From Umboniibacter marinipuniceus (GTDB lineage Bacteria; Pseudomonadota; Gammaproteobacteria; Pseudomonadales; DSM-25080): a DNA stretch of 64,000 nt. Below the pieces are notes generated by a model. It saw nothing but the letters and a program-made list of their open reading frames with translations. It did no database searches and was not told the origin of the DNA. The position numbers and the translations under genes are program-made. Positions within the stretch are counted from its first letter, which is position 1. The number at the start of each line of letters is the position of its first letter. The DNA lies in contig NZ_REFJ01000001.1 in NCBI RefSeq assembly GCF_003688415.1, positions 540,645 to 604,644 of the forward strand, in the 5' to 3' direction. This document shows, in pieces, positions 27,510-37,024 of this stretch.

Positions 27510-27690
27510 GATCAAATCCTGTTTATTTTCAGTGTACTGCTCTTTCAGGGAGGGGTACATCAAGATCTTAAAGTATCAGAATTCGCCATAAATCATCATG
27601 GCGTGTGGGAGTGGCGAAGGTACTTGGGAATACAGCGCAATGGTTGGGCGAGCGCTAGGATGGGTGACAGAGCTTGATAGTCTTTCCCCG

Positions 27691-27842
27691 CTCGCTAACT
27701 ATTTACCCATCGCTAACTATTTACCCATCGCTAACTATTTACCCATCGCTAACTATTTACCCATCGCTAACTATCTACCCATCGCTAACTATCCACCCAT
27801 CGCTAACTATCCACCCATCGCTAACTATCCACCCATCGCTAA
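27691..27842. repeat. 18-bp tandem array (8 units plus a partial)
   Basis: Units begin at 27691, 27709, 27727, 27745, 27763, 27781, 27799 and 27817, consensus ATCGCTAACTATTTACCC; the last copies change TTT to TCT then TCC. A partial unit starts at 27835. As 18 is divisible by three, the open frame 27598-27870 would encode repeats of IANYLP. The array lies between two divergent genes. There are no spacers, so it is not CRISPR. Confidence 0.95.
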
Positions 27843-27948
27843 TATTGCCTACACTAACCAATATTGCTAGGGAATTACCGCAGCAGCTCTTTAACTCTTC
27901 GCCTTGAGCCCTTATGTTTCAATGACAAATATTCAAAGGACCATCATT

Positions 27949-28785
27949 ATGAGCAACAATTATACCCCTCCAAAAGTGTGGCAGTGGGACGCTGAGAATG
28001 GCGGCAAGTTTGCCAGCATTAATCGGCCTATTTCGGGAGCCACTCACCACGCCGAGCTACCCCAGGGGAATAACCCTTTTCAGTTGTACTCGCTCGCTAC
28101 GCCAAATGGCGTGAAGGTCACAGTGCTTTTTGAGGAATTATTGGAAGCGGGCTTCAAGGATGCCGAATACGATGCTTACACCGTAAACATCATGGAAGGC
28201 GAACAATTTGGCTCAGACTTTGTAGCAATTAATCCTAACTCGAAAATCCCGGCGTTGATTGACAAAAGCGGCGATGAGCCATTCCGTATTTTTGAATCAG
28301 GGGCCATGATGATTCACCTGGCAGAGAAGTTCTCCGCTTTTATTCCTACTCACCCGGAACAGCGCGCTCAGTGTTTGAGCTGGCTAATGTGGCAGATGGG
28401 AAGCGCCCCGTTCTTAGGCGGCGGGTTTGGTCATTTTTATGCCTATGCCCCAGAGAAATTTCAGTACCCCATTGACCGCTACACGTTAGAGGTTAAGCGT
28501 CAGCTAGACGTACTAGATAAACAGCTAGCGGCCAACCAGTTTCTATGCGGAGATGAGTACACCATTGCCGATATGGCCATTTGGCCTTGGTATGGTGTGC
28601 TAGTTCAAGGTGGTTTGTATAGCGCCGCAGAATTTTTAAGCGTTCATGAGTACAAGCATGTTAAACGCTGGGCAGATGAGATCGCCGCGCGTCCTGCGGT
28701 TCAACGCGGCACGCGGGTTAACAGAGCGTGGGGTGATGAAGCAACGCGCGTACTGGAAAGACATAGCTCAGCAGACTTTCGCTGA
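27949..28785 (+). CDS. yghU: Glutathione S-transferase family protein YghU
   Basis: 278 residues. The N-terminal extension and thioredoxin domain carry NPFQLYSLATPNGVKVTVLFEELL, and the Asn/Thr-type glutathione site NPNSKIPAL...ESGAMMIHLAEKF; the all-alpha C-terminal domain includes GDEYTIADMAIWPWYG. YghU and YfcG form the nu-class GSTs with disulfide-bond reductase and organic hydroperoxidase activity. The start at 27949 follows AAAGGA. The 18-bp array ends about 100 bp upstream, so it may lie in the promoter or 5' leader. Confidence 0.92.
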   Translation: MSNNYTPPKVWQWDAENGGKFASINRPISGATHHAELPQGNNPFQLYSLATPNGVKVTVLFEELLEAGFKDAEYDAYTVNIMEGEQFGSDFVAINPNSKIPALIDKSGDEPFRIFESGAMMIHLAEKFSAFIPTHPEQRAQCLSWLMWQMGSAPFLGGGFGHFYAYAPEKFQYPIDRYTLEVKRQLDVLDKQLAANQFLCGDEYTIADMAIWPWYGVLVQGGLYSAAEFLSVHEYKHVKRWADEIAARPAVQRGTRVNRAWGDEATRVLERHSSADFR

Positions 28786-29151
28786 GACATCGTAAGCGTT
28801 AGCAACACCATAGGCTAAGGATGAGAGTGGTGATGTCAGTACTGTCCGGTACGGCCCTTTGTAAGCCATTGGCTATAGTTTCATTTGAATCTAATGGGTT
28901 ATGCTAATTTAACAGTGTGGTAAGGATTCCGCATTGCTAAGAGGGGCAAGGATCGCTCCGCTCTTTTTTTAGTTTGTCCCAAGTTTCATTCATACTCCTT
29001 GCGTCAATCAGTTTCTGGTTGGCGCTTTTTTATGTCAGCTGGGCTATCACACGGCCTAATCCAGCGTTATGCTAATGGTTCACTAAAAGTTGTTGGTCAT
29101 ATGGGATGCACCGGTAGGTGAATCATCAACTCTTCAATCAAAGGAGTGGAC
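28786..29151 (+). other. Non-coding region with two hairpins followed by T-runs
   Basis: No gene seen. A GC-rich imperfect hairpin near 28938-28960 is followed by seven T, about 150 bp after yghU. A second, stronger terminator follows at 29001. Two terminators this close raise the possibility of a short untranslated transcript between them or ending at the second; no clear promoter supports it. Confidence 0.4.
29001..29031 (+). terminator. Intrinsic terminator
   Basis: Eleven-bp stem GCGTCAATCAG / CTGGTTGGCGC (three G-U pairs), 3-nt loop, then six T. Confidence 0.75.
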
Positions 29152-29673
29152 ATGAAGCTCAGATTTAATATCTCAATCCTCGCCCTATGCATAGTAATGA
29201 GTGGTCAAGTATCAGCTGGGGCTATTGAGGAGTTTGGCCGGTACTATGAAATCGATCTTGCTCAGCCAATTGCTGAAGAGGTGAACTTTCGGGTAGCTTT
29301 TGATGTGGCGGATAGCGCGGAAACGGGTAGTTTCTCACCGTATATTAATTCTGCCGCAAGAATGAATAATATGCTGCTGGGGCATGGCGTTAGCGAAGAT
29401 CGTATTCAGCTTGCGGTCGTCATTCATGGTTCGGCTACCTACGATGTTCAACGTAACACTGTTTATCAACAGCGCACAGGTGAAGCGAATGGTTCGGCGC
29501 CGTTAATTTTGGCGCTTATCGAACAGGGTGTTCGTGTCATTGTTTGTGGGCAATCTGCTACTCACTTAGGTGTGACTCAGGAGCAACTTATCCCCGGTGT
29601 GGAGATGGCACTGTCGGCCATGGCCGCTCACGCTCAGCTCCAGCAGGATGGTTACACGCTAAACCCTTTTTAA
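29152..29673 (+). CDS. Exported DsrE/DsrF-like protein
   Basis: 173 residues with a signal peptide ending VSAGA. The fold segment FRVAFDVAD...RMNNMLLGHGV...IQLAVVIHGSATYDV...VIVCGQSATHLGV resembles the DsrE family, including a cysteine (IVCGQS) where sulfur-carrying members have theirs. The start ATG at 29152 follows AAGGAG; a GTG six bases earlier overlaps that site. The NTF2-like gene follows 23 bp downstream, probably as an operon. A periplasmic sulfur or redox role is inference. Confidence 0.8.
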   Translation: MKLRFNISILALCIVMSGQVSAGAIEEFGRYYEIDLAQPIAEEVNFRVAFDVADSAETGSFSPYINSAARMNNMLLGHGVSEDRIQLAVVIHGSATYDVQRNTVYQQRTGEANGSAPLILALIEQGVRVIVCGQSATHLGVTQEQLIPGVEMALSAMAAHAQLQQDGYTLNPF

Positions 29674-29696
29674 TTGAAAATTGAGGTTCAATAGAT

Positions 29697-30137
29697 ATGT
29701 ATAACATGGCTAAATGTTTCATCGCTTTGGTATGGCTTAGCGTAGCGAGTGGAGTGAATGCTTCGGTAGAGAGTGACGTTGAAGCTCGCTTGAATTGGTT
29801 TTTGAATGGTGTGAATGATGTAGAGGTACACAACGAGTTTTGGGCAGACGAGCTAATTTACACGAGTTCATCAGGTACTCGTTTCGGTAAGGCTACCATT
29901 ATTGATGGAATGCGTGACAGCAACGCCGCGTCGGACGAAAGCACGGTGTGGTATGGTGCTGAGAATGTGACTGTTAGAAGCTTTGGCGATGCTGTGGTAT
30001 TGACCTTCGAACTCACGCTATATGACTCGAAGGCGTCTCAAACACCGTCCCAGCGATACTTCAATACCGGAGTGTTGATCAAGCAAGACGGTAATTGGCA
30101 CGCTACGGCATGGCAGGCAACCAAGGCGGCCGAATAG
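29697..30137 (+). CDS. Exported NTF2/SnoaL-like (DUF4440-type) protein
   Basis: 146 residues with a signal peptide (ending VNASVE). The body fits a cone-shaped NTF2-like fold: helix EARLNWFLNGV, FWADELIYTSSSGTRFGKATII and a C-terminal strand GVLIKQDGNWHATAWQAT. DUF4440-type proteins bind small ligands or act as simple enzymes; nothing here fixes a substrate. Second gene behind the DsrE-like gene. Confidence 0.78.
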   Translation: MYNMAKCFIALVWLSVASGVNASVESDVEARLNWFLNGVNDVEVHNEFWADELIYTSSSGTRFGKATIIDGMRDSNAASDESTVWYGAENVTVRSFGDAVVLTFELTLYDSKASQTPSQRYFNTGVLIKQDGNWHATAWQATKAAE

Positions 30138-30245
30138 CAGTGCATATCCGCATTATTCCTAATGCTACCCAAGTTAATTTATCGCTACTTTAGTCCTTAG
30201 ACTGTAGATGTTGATGACAGTCATCAGAAATAATTCGAGGTAACG

Positions 30246-31121
30246 ATGAAACGCACAGCTTTGTTCCTAGCCACCAACTTAGCAGTAATACTATTACTGA
30301 GCTTGGTGTTGAATATTATCTACGCAACCACAGATCTTCAGCCAGGTAGCTTATCTGGCCTACTGATTTTGGCGGCAGTCTTCGGTTTTGGCGGGGCGTT
30401 CATTTCGCTCTTGATGTCGAAGTCAATGGCGCTGCGCTCGGTTCGCGGGCAGGTAATCAAAGCGCCGCGCAATGATACTGAACGCTGGCTGCTCGGCACG
30501 GTTGAACGTCAAGCAAAACAGGCTGGCATTGGCATGCCAACGGTAGCCATTTACGACGCGCCTGATATCAACGCCTTCGCGACTGGCGCTAAGCGTGATG
30601 ATTCTCTGGTTGCCGTGTCCACCGGTTTGCTGCGTGCCATGACCCAAGATGAAGCCGAAGCAGTACTTGCCCACGAAGTCAGTCATATTGCCAATGGCGA
30701 TATGGTCACCATGACACTCATGCAAGGTGTGGTGAACACATTCGTGATGTTCCTAGCTAGAATTGTCGCGAATATCGTGGCTTCAAACGGCAACGGGCAG
30801 CAAGGAGGCACCAATTGGCTCGTTTACTTCGGGGTTACCATGGTGCTTGAGTTAGTACTTGGCTTCTTCGCCAGTTTTCTCACCATGTGGTACAGCCGCC
30901 ACCGTGAATTCCATGCGGATGCAGGCGCGGCCTCGTTGGTGGGTAAGGATAAGATGGTTGCAGCGCTGCAGCGTTTAAAGACCAGTCAAGAGTCTCAACT
31001 CGACAGCACATTAATGGCCTTTGGGATTAATGGTAAGAAAACGTTGACGGAACTACTGATGAGCCATCCGCCATTAGATAAGCGCATAGCGGCATTGAAT
31101 GCTGGCGCTTACCGCGCTTAG
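30246..31121 (+). CDS. htpX: Membrane metalloprotease HtpX
   Basis: 291 residues, near the E. coli length (293). Two N-terminal helices (about 5-25 and 37-57), zinc site HEVSH at 143-147, and two more helices (about 155-180 and 193-215) precede the third ligand region in [12 protein letters not shown]. HtpX is an inner-membrane quality-control protease, often heat- or envelope-stress-induced; no stress promoter is obvious. Start follows GAGGTAACG. A terminator follows. Confidence 0.96.
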   Translation: MKRTALFLATNLAVILLLSLVLNIIYATTDLQPGSLSGLLILAAVFGFGGAFISLLMSKSMALRSVRGQVIKAPRNDTERWLLGTVERQAKQAGIGMPTVAIYDAPDINAFATGAKRDDSLVAVSTGLLRAMTQDEAEAVLAHEVSHIANGDMVTMTLMQGVVNTFVMFLARIVANIVASNGNGQQGGTNWLVYFGVTMVLELVLGFFASFLTMWYSRHREFHADAGAASLVGKDKMVAALQRLKTSQESQLDSTLMAFGINGKKTLTELLMSHPPLDKRIAALNAGAYRA

Positions 31122-31142
31122 TTTACGCTATTTAGTCTCTGC

Positions 31143-31172
31143 AAGGGCGAGCGGTTAAGCTCGCTCTTTTTG
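31143..31172 (+). terminator. Intrinsic terminator after htpX
   Basis: Stem around GCGAGC / GCTCGC (31147-31152 and 31159-31164), extended outward by G-U and A-T pairs, loop GGTTAA, then CTTTTTG. Confidence 0.8.
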
Positions 31173-31201
31173 TTGCTGGCTGGTAACACACCTTCCTGGC
31201 G

Positions 31202-32509
31202 CTAGTCTTGCTTCGACAGCAGCGCTTTTCGGCGCTTTATCCAATCGCTCTGCTGTTTTAGCAGCCATTTGGTTGCTGTCCAAACACTCAAATCTTTATC
31301 CGCTTCACCGTTCTCACCAATAGCGGCTATTTGACGGTAGTACCAATACTGAACGGCAAAGCTGGCGATGGCTCGGATCGTTGTTATACGCTCAAGAAAT
31401 TTGAGCCACTGAGGCAGTAGCGAGAGCGATTGCTCAAAACGATCCAATTCCTCTCTGCCCGCTAAAAGTTGTTTAGGTGAGTCGGCGACCACACAGAGTG
31501 GGCGACCTAAACCAATGATATCGGCGCTACCGTCCTCTAAAGCGGCTTCCATCACGGCGCGTTTTCTGAAACCTCCGGTTACCATAAGGGGGATAGTGAC
31601 CTCAGATTGCATGGCTTTTGCAAAGTCGACGAAGTAGGCCTCTCGGGCCTTAGTAGATGTAGCCACGGCCTGTGGAGCTTCATCTTCAATACCTTGTATG
31701 CCAAGCAGTTTGGGTTGTTCGTAAGTACCGCCAGAGATTTCTACTAGATCGACGCCTGCGGCCTCTAGCCATTTTAGTACCACGAGGCTATCTTCAAAGT
31801 TGAACCCGCCGCGCTGAAAATCCGCGCTATTGAGTTTAACTGAAACCGGTATGTTTGGGCCGATTGCCGCTCGCGTAGCCGAAACAACCTCCAAAAGAAA
31901 GCGCGCACGATTCTCTAGTGAACCGCCGTATTGATCTTTCCTAAGATTACTGCGTGGGCTGAGGAACTGTGAAATGAGATAGCCGTGTGCCGCGTGAATT
32001 TGTACCCCGGTGAAGCCAGCATCCACTACAACCTTTGCAGCATGGGCATAACCTTGTATGGCCGATTGAATGGTTTCGATGCTCATGGGTTCAGGCAGGC
32101 CGAATTGTCCGCCAGGAACCCCGAGTTTTACCGCCGAAGGTGCTTTCGGTTTAGGGTTGATGTTTCGTTGTGTTTGCCTACCTGCGTGGCTAATTTGTGC
32201 CCAGAAGTGATTGCCGTTTACGGTTGCCGCCGCGGCCCACTGTGCCAGAGAACGTTTTAATTCCTCTGATGGAGGGCCTTCAATGATCACATTTCCAGGG
32301 CGCTCTAAATGTTGACTGTCAATTTGAATATTGCCGGATAACAGCAATCCAGAGCCGCCTTCGGACCAAACGCGGTAGAGGTTGGTTAGTGCCTCAGTAG
32401 GGCGGCCTAGGGGGTCTGCGAGCCCTTCTGTCATGGCCGCCTTAGCAATCCGATTCGGTAAAGTTGCTCCACAGGGCAGTTGAAGTTCTTCGGCGAGTAG
32501 TGAGTTCAT
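31202..32509 (-). CDS. NADH:flavin oxidoreductase, old yellow enzyme family
   Basis: 435 residues. It begins with the family pattern PCGATLPNRIAKAAMTEGLAD; FMN and substrate motifs include QISHAGRQ, GVQIHAAHGYLISQFLSPRSN (catalytic His pair region), SVKLNSADF and VTGGFRKRAVMEAAL. About 60 extra C-terminal residues carry aromatic residues and a basic end, absent from minimal OYEs. The class reduces activated C=C bonds. The start at 32509 follows ACAGGAT; 32551 is less likely. No 4Fe-4S domain is present. Confidence 0.88.
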   Translation of the reverse strand: MNSLLAEELQLPCGATLPNRIAKAAMTEGLADPLGRPTEALTNLYRVWSEGGSGLLLSGNIQIDSQHLERPGNVIIEGPPSEELKRSLAQWAAAATVNGNHFWAQISHAGRQTQRNINPKPKAPSAVKLGVPGGQFGLPEPMSIETIQSAIQGYAHAAKVVVDAGFTGVQIHAAHGYLISQFLSPRSNLRKDQYGGSLENRARFLLEVVSATRAAIGPNIPVSVKLNSADFQRGGFNFEDSLVVLKWLEAAGVDLVEISGGTYEQPKLLGIQGIEDEAPQAVATSTKAREAYFVDFAKAMQSEVTIPLMVTGGFRKRAVMEAALEDGSADIIGLGRPLCVVADSPKQLLAGREELDRFEQSLSLLPQWLKFLERITTIRAIASFAVQYWYYRQIAAIGENGEADKDLSVWTATKWLLKQQSDWIKRRKALLSKQD

Positions 32510-32715
32510 GGTCTGAGATCCTGTTTTTTTCCTACTATTTCTTGTTTTCACAATGCTATCAAGTGGAATTTAGCAAGAACTCAACGCTGAGCGTGAATGA
32601 GTGATCTATTAGTTAACTGATTCGAATAAGCATGGTATAACTTGAGAAACTAAATGATGATTTGACGTGCACTGTTGCAGTGTTAGCTCAGCGAACAACA
32701 ATTGGAGTAAACCGC

Positions 32716-33291
32716 ATGAAATTCCCACGCCTATTAATAACCTTTGTCTGTATGGCTGTACTATCCGCTTGTACTACGTTGCCACGCGTTAACATGGACT
32801 ATGATCCGAATTTCGACTTTTCAACGCTAAAGACCTTTTACGTGATTCCGGACGCGGTTGAGGTGCTGGGGATCCCAACGAATCCTCTATTGGACGCCCG
32901 AATTCGTACTGATATAGCGGCATCGTTAACCGCAAGAGGACTTACTCAGGCTTCACGTGAAGAGGCTGATGCGCTAATAAGTTTTCACGTTACCACTCAA
33001 GACAAAACTCGCGTGACGAGCTATAACAATAGCTATGGTTACTATGGCTCGTACGGCTACGCCCCTTATCATCGCGGCTATATGGGCTACCCTTCGCAGT
33101 CGGTAGATGTGAGTCAGTACACTGAGGGCACGTTGATTATCGATATTGCCAGTGCGAAGGAAGGTAAGGCAGTGTGGCGAGGAGTGGGCACTCGTTCAGT
33201 TCGTGAGTGGACACCAGAGGAGTTAGACGTGGTGGTTCGTCAGTACGTGGATACTATTCTTGGTCAAATCCCGGCCGCAGAAGCTGACTAA
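32716..33291 (+). CDS. DUF4136 lipoprotein
   Basis: 191 residues, lipobox LSAC. The mature part starts VNMDYDPNFDFSTLKTFYV, the classical DUF4136 opening, and contains ADALISFHV and a Tyr/Gly-rich insert (YGYYGSYGYAPYH) at about 117-135. Family members are envelope lipoproteins of unknown role. The start at 32716 follows TTGGAGTAA; the longer frame from 32662 is rejected. Confidence 0.88.
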   Translation: MKFPRLLITFVCMAVLSACTTLPRVNMDYDPNFDFSTLKTFYVIPDAVEVLGIPTNPLLDARIRTDIAASLTARGLTQASREEADALISFHVTTQDKTRVTSYNNSYGYYGSYGYAPYHRGYMGYPSQSVDVSQYTEGTLIIDIASAKEGKAVWRGVGTRSVREWTPEELDVVVRQYVDTILGQIPAAEAD

Positions 33292-33299
33292 TTCATGAT

Positions 33300-33333
33300 G
33301 CTGATAGCTGGCTTTGGCTTAGTCAGTTATCAG
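33300..33333. terminator. Possible bidirectional terminator hairpin
   Basis: GCTGATAGCTG and CAGTTATCAGC form an 11-bp stem (one G-U/A-C position) between two convergent genes. There is no good T-run, so termination is uncertain. Confidence 0.45.
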
Positions 33334-33337
33334 CTTA

Positions 33338-35164
33338 TTAGTTGGGCAGTGGCGTCCCAGTAGGAAGGGCGATGGTCATCGAAAAGCCATCCGAGTTATC
33401 CGTATCTACGTTCAGCTGACCTTTATGGGCTCGCACTATCTGTCGAATAATGGCAAATCTAAGACCTACCTCATCTAATTGGTTTTCGTCCTGAAAATCA
33501 TAGGCTCTAAGCATTAATTGCTTGAATTCAGGAGTCAGCTCAAATCCGGTACAGCGAAGCTCTATTACCATTCGCTGATGCCATTCCTCGGGGTAACAAC
33601 TTATATTAACTTCCATGATTTGACTGTCAGTTGAAGTCCGCATTTGCTCTATATTCATAGTTAGATGGCTAATCAATTTGACGAAAGAGCTTCTATCCAC
33701 AGGGACAAGGGTGTTCTCGTCGCAGTTGACTCGACATCTGGGGTATCCGGGTGCTAAGACAGTTTGAGTTCTACTGAACTTAATGATCTCTTCGAGCGAT
33801 GCGTTCTCGATTTGTATCAATTGCGGATTAAATCTGACCAAGTCTAGTAGGTTATTCAGGCGATTAGTGAGCTCGTCAGTCACTTTTGAGATTTGGGCCA
33901 CACCAGGAATGAACAATAACTCTTCGTCTTTCTGGCGCTGGACAATTTTGTTTTCAATCCGAGCTGCCATGGCGCCAATAGCAGCGATAGGTTGCTCTAG
34001 GAGGAACGGAGAAGAGGTTACGAATCGCGTAAAAGCAGAATTCGCTTCCTTCAGCTCATGGGCGATAAGTTTGTGGTGGGTAATATCTCGAATAATGCTA
34101 ATAAAATAGTCCACTTCACCATTATTTTGACGGACCGCTGCTACCGTTAGTTCAATCCATATGACTTGGTTTCGAGCATTGAAGTATCGCTTATCCATCT
34201 TATACCGCGGGATTTCCCCCTCGATAAGTGAATTAAGAAGGTCTAAATCCTTTTTGAGGTCATCGGGGTGCGTAATATCCATCAAGGTTAGGTTATCTAG
34301 CTCAGTGTCACTGTAGCCAAGAAGTTTCTTGAGTGTGCTATTGGCACGCAAAAACTTTCCGTCCAAAGATACGTGTGCGATACCTACTGGTGCATATTCA
34401 AAGGTGGCCGAATACCGAGCGCTAAGCTTGTCTAATTCTGCTCGTTCCTGGTGTAGTTGGGAAACATCCACGAAGGTGCCAATCAGATACTTGGCTTTCC
34501 CCGCATTGGTGTGAATCACAATGTCACGTGCTAGACAATGAATCCAACTTCCGTCTCTGTGTCGATAGCGACAGTGGATGTCGAAGCATGCGCCAGGTTT
34601 TGAGGATACTAGCGCCTGGATATGTTGCTCTACGTCTTTGAGGTCATCTCTATGGAAATTATGTAGAAGGCCTAACCCACTTTGAACAACTTTAAGTTCT
34701 TCTAGACTGAAGCCTGTAATCTTTGAGAACTGTGAATTGACGTAGACGGTAGTTGTAGTTGAAACATCAAAAATATAGATGCCGCAGATAGTTCCCTCCA
34801 GCAAAAATGGCGTGAGCAGATCACTCGGAAAGTCTGCCGGAAGCTCTGACTTAATCGGTAGTATTTCCTGATCATCTTCAGAGTTAGTGAGTTGGAAGTG
34901 GCTTTGGGAACCCGATAAAAATAGTCCCAGAAAGCCAATGCCGATGAGTACTATGGTGGAGAAGAAGGCAAGCGTTAACAATATCGCGGTTGCTCCAAGC
35001 GAGTAGCAAGCAGCCAAACTAGCTCCAGAGATTATTATGCATAAGACACTGGAGTGGACTAGACGTTTTACGAATACGGAGATTATAAACGTACCTAGAC
35101 CAACGACAGCCCAAAGGGTAATAGCTAACACCATGGCAAGCTGATAATCTGACACAAACTGCAT
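33338..35164 (-). CDS. Membrane PAS-PAS protein with degenerate histidine-kinase core
   Basis: 608 residues. Three helices (about 9-90) anchor two PAS domains (about 113-235 and 250-370; PAC motifs RYRHRDGSWIHCLARD and YFISIIRDITHHK). The C-terminal 230 residues align with a phytochrome-type HisKA/HATPase, but the H-box has no histidine (FVTSSPFLLEQPIAAI) and the DxGxG loop is replaced by RCTGFELTPEF; only the G2-like end GLRFAIIRQIVRAHKGQL survives. It is probably a signalling scaffold or ligand sensor, not an active kinase. Monocistronic; partner unknown. Confidence 0.85.
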   Translation of the reverse strand: MQFVSDYQLAMVLAITLWAVVGLGTFIISVFVKRLVHSSVLCIIISGASLAACYSLGATAILLTLAFFSTIVLIGIGFLGLFLSGSQSHFQLTNSEDDQEILPIKSELPADFPSDLLTPFLLEGTICGIYIFDVSTTTTVYVNSQFSKITGFSLEELKVVQSGLGLLHNFHRDDLKDVEQHIQALVSSKPGACFDIHCRYRHRDGSWIHCLARDIVIHTNAGKAKYLIGTFVDVSQLHQERAELDKLSARYSATFEYAPVGIAHVSLDGKFLRANSTLKKLLGYSDTELDNLTLMDITHPDDLKKDLDLLNSLIEGEIPRYKMDKRYFNARNQVIWIELTVAAVRQNNGEVDYFISIIRDITHHKLIAHELKEANSAFTRFVTSSPFLLEQPIAAIGAMAARIENKIVQRQKDEELLFIPGVAQISKVTDELTNRLNNLLDLVRFNPQLIQIENASLEEIIKFSRTQTVLAPGYPRCRVNCDENTLVPVDRSSFVKLISHLTMNIEQMRTSTDSQIMEVNISCYPEEWHQRMVIELRCTGFELTPEFKQLMLRAYDFQDENQLDEVGLRFAIIRQIVRAHKGQLNVDTDNSDGFSMTIALPTGTPLPN

Positions 35165-35418
35165 GAGGCTCTAGTGATTCCTGATTTTAAAAGACCTTCA
35201 AAACGCAGTGGAATAGGTTCTGCTTGACACATCTTTTTTGTTGTTGGATGACTAAGAAAAGGATAGCAGTTTAATTACGACTTGCTGTGGGAATGATGAT
35301 AAGTTTCGCTACCGGTTGAACATTCTCGCCCAGCTTCGCGCTCGCGATTCGCGATACCGCCCCATTGCCGTCACTTCCAGCTTTTTGATCCGAAAGAGAT
35401 GTGAGCCTTGGGGTTCAT

Positions 35419-36933
35419 CTATTCCTTTCTGAGGATGCTTGATAGTGCCGAGAGTGCCCCTTCGTAATGACGCCAGCGAGCTCGGTGACTACTGCTGATA
35501 GGTTCACGAATTTGCCCGGCACTGGCAGTAGAAACCGCGCGTTGATTTAGCTGAAGGTCCAGGCATTGTGAAGGCAGTTGGAGTGATAAGTAGCTACTCA
35601 ATGATTGTAATGCGGTAGTTGGGTCATCAACTAGCTGTTCGTAGTCCAGACGAAAGACACGGTTGGGGAATTTCTCATCCCACTTAGACATGAGCCTACT
35701 AAACGCTTGATAGTAACTAGCCAGCTCCTCGAGGGAGTAGCTGTAGTCCATTGCACGAGCATCGTCAGCGAAAATCTGTCGGTACTGAGCAAAGCAAACA
35801 TCCATAGCGTCCCGGCGCATGAGGATAATCTTAGCGGTAGGAAATGCGTGAGCGATAAAACCGACAAGCTGATAATTCAGCGGCATCTTATCCACAAAGT
35901 AGTTGGCCGTACCGCGCAGCGGGGCTGTTTGTTCAAAATAGTGTTTGGCGACTAATCGACTGTCAATAATTTGGTTATTGGCTTTCGCGTGCTTAATGGC
36001 GCGATTAATGATGGCGGGTAGCTGAGGCAATTCACCCAATGCTTCAATATCGTTGTGTGCTGAGAGAATCTGCTCTAGCAGGGTGGTTCCAGATCTAGGT
36101 AAACCTACGATAAAAATAGGCGTCGCTTCACTACTATCGAGGTTTTCAGTCACCGTGAGCTGTTCGAAGGTGGCCATAATAGACTCAAGTTTTTGTTTCG
36201 GATCGCTCAAGCGTGGTCCCAGCTGCTGACGATGCAGGTTATTCGCAGTTTCAATCGCTTGATAAGCGCCTTCATAATCACCCAGGGACTCTAAAATACG
36301 GTACTTAGCTTCGTGAAGCCGTTTCAGTCCGGCTAATTCCTTGGTCTGCTGAATGGCTGTCGTAATGGTGTTTAACAGCTCATGAGGCCAATAGGCCTTC
36401 GGCAGCGTGGAGAGTAATTGCAAGGCTAAGGGATGGCCCGTGTGGAGCGCCAGTGCTTTGCTAAGGCTCTGCTTAGCGTTGTCAAAATCACCTGAAAATA
36501 CAAAGCAGCGCCCTAATTCGAAGTGCGCATTAGCCATCTTAGGAGCAAGTTCAACGGTGCGCTGAGCAAGTGCGGTGCCTAATTTGTGTTGATCATACTG
36601 TGATGCGAGATTCATTGCTGAGGCGCTAAGCTTCGCTTCATTAATTTCCCCAGGGTCTAGCTGTTTTAGAGCGCTGAGAACCCAGTGAGGTTGCTCAAGC
36701 TGATGCCACGCTAACGCTTCGTCAAAGCGCGTAGCTTGCGTTGGCTCAAGTTTGTTGATTTGGTTGAGAATTTGGGCAATTTTAAGCGGTGTACGCGTTC
36801 TGAAGGCAATAGTTAACAGGACTTTTAATGCGCCGAGATCATGCGGGTTATGTTGAATAATACGCATCGTTTCGCGGTGCGCAGATTGCAGATCACCCTG
36901 CTGTAGAAAGTTTTGGGCAATACTTAAACTCAT
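35419..36933 (-). CDS. TPR-containing sulfotransferase
   Basis: 504 residues. TPR-like helical repeats occupy about 1-240 (NAHFELGRCFVFSGDFDNAKQSL and similar). The C-terminal sulfotransferase domain begins with the PAPS-binding loop PRSGTT (279-284) in IFIVGLPRSGTTLLEQIL, followed by ADAR/DAMD segments and the 3'-phosphate site region RALDYSYSLEE-like. Bacterial TPR-sulfotransferases are common in marine gammaproteobacteria and probably modify protein tyrosines or glycans; the target is unknown. No signal peptide. Confidence 0.9.
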   Translation of the reverse strand: MSLSIAQNFLQQGDLQSAHRETMRIIQHNPHDLGALKVLLTIAFRTRTPLKIAQILNQINKLEPTQATRFDEALAWHQLEQPHWVLSALKQLDPGEINEAKLSASAMNLASQYDQHKLGTALAQRTVELAPKMANAHFELGRCFVFSGDFDNAKQSLSKALALHTGHPLALQLLSTLPKAYWPHELLNTITTAIQQTKELAGLKRLHEAKYRILESLGDYEGAYQAIETANNLHRQQLGPRLSDPKQKLESIMATFEQLTVTENLDSSEATPIFIVGLPRSGTTLLEQILSAHNDIEALGELPQLPAIINRAIKHAKANNQIIDSRLVAKHYFEQTAPLRGTANYFVDKMPLNYQLVGFIAHAFPTAKIILMRRDAMDVCFAQYRQIFADDARAMDYSYSLEELASYYQAFSRLMSKWDEKFPNRVFRLDYEQLVDDPTTALQSLSSYLSLQLPSQCLDLQLNQRAVSTASAGQIREPISSSHRARWRHYEGALSALSSILRKE

Positions 36934-37024
36934 GGCTCAACCTTAACTTCGTAATTCTCAGACCTAATAACCACAGTAGCGAGCTGGGTGCACGCTGGCT
37001 AATCAGTTCATTCACGCCAATGAG

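Noticed and set aside
27691-27842. Possible CRISPR array
   Set aside because: The 18-bp units are directly adjacent with no unique spacers, and there are no cas genes.
27598-27870. Translated IANYLP repeat protein
   Set aside because: The open frame is a consequence of an 18-bp repeat without stops; no start signal supports translation. Kept only as a finding to test.
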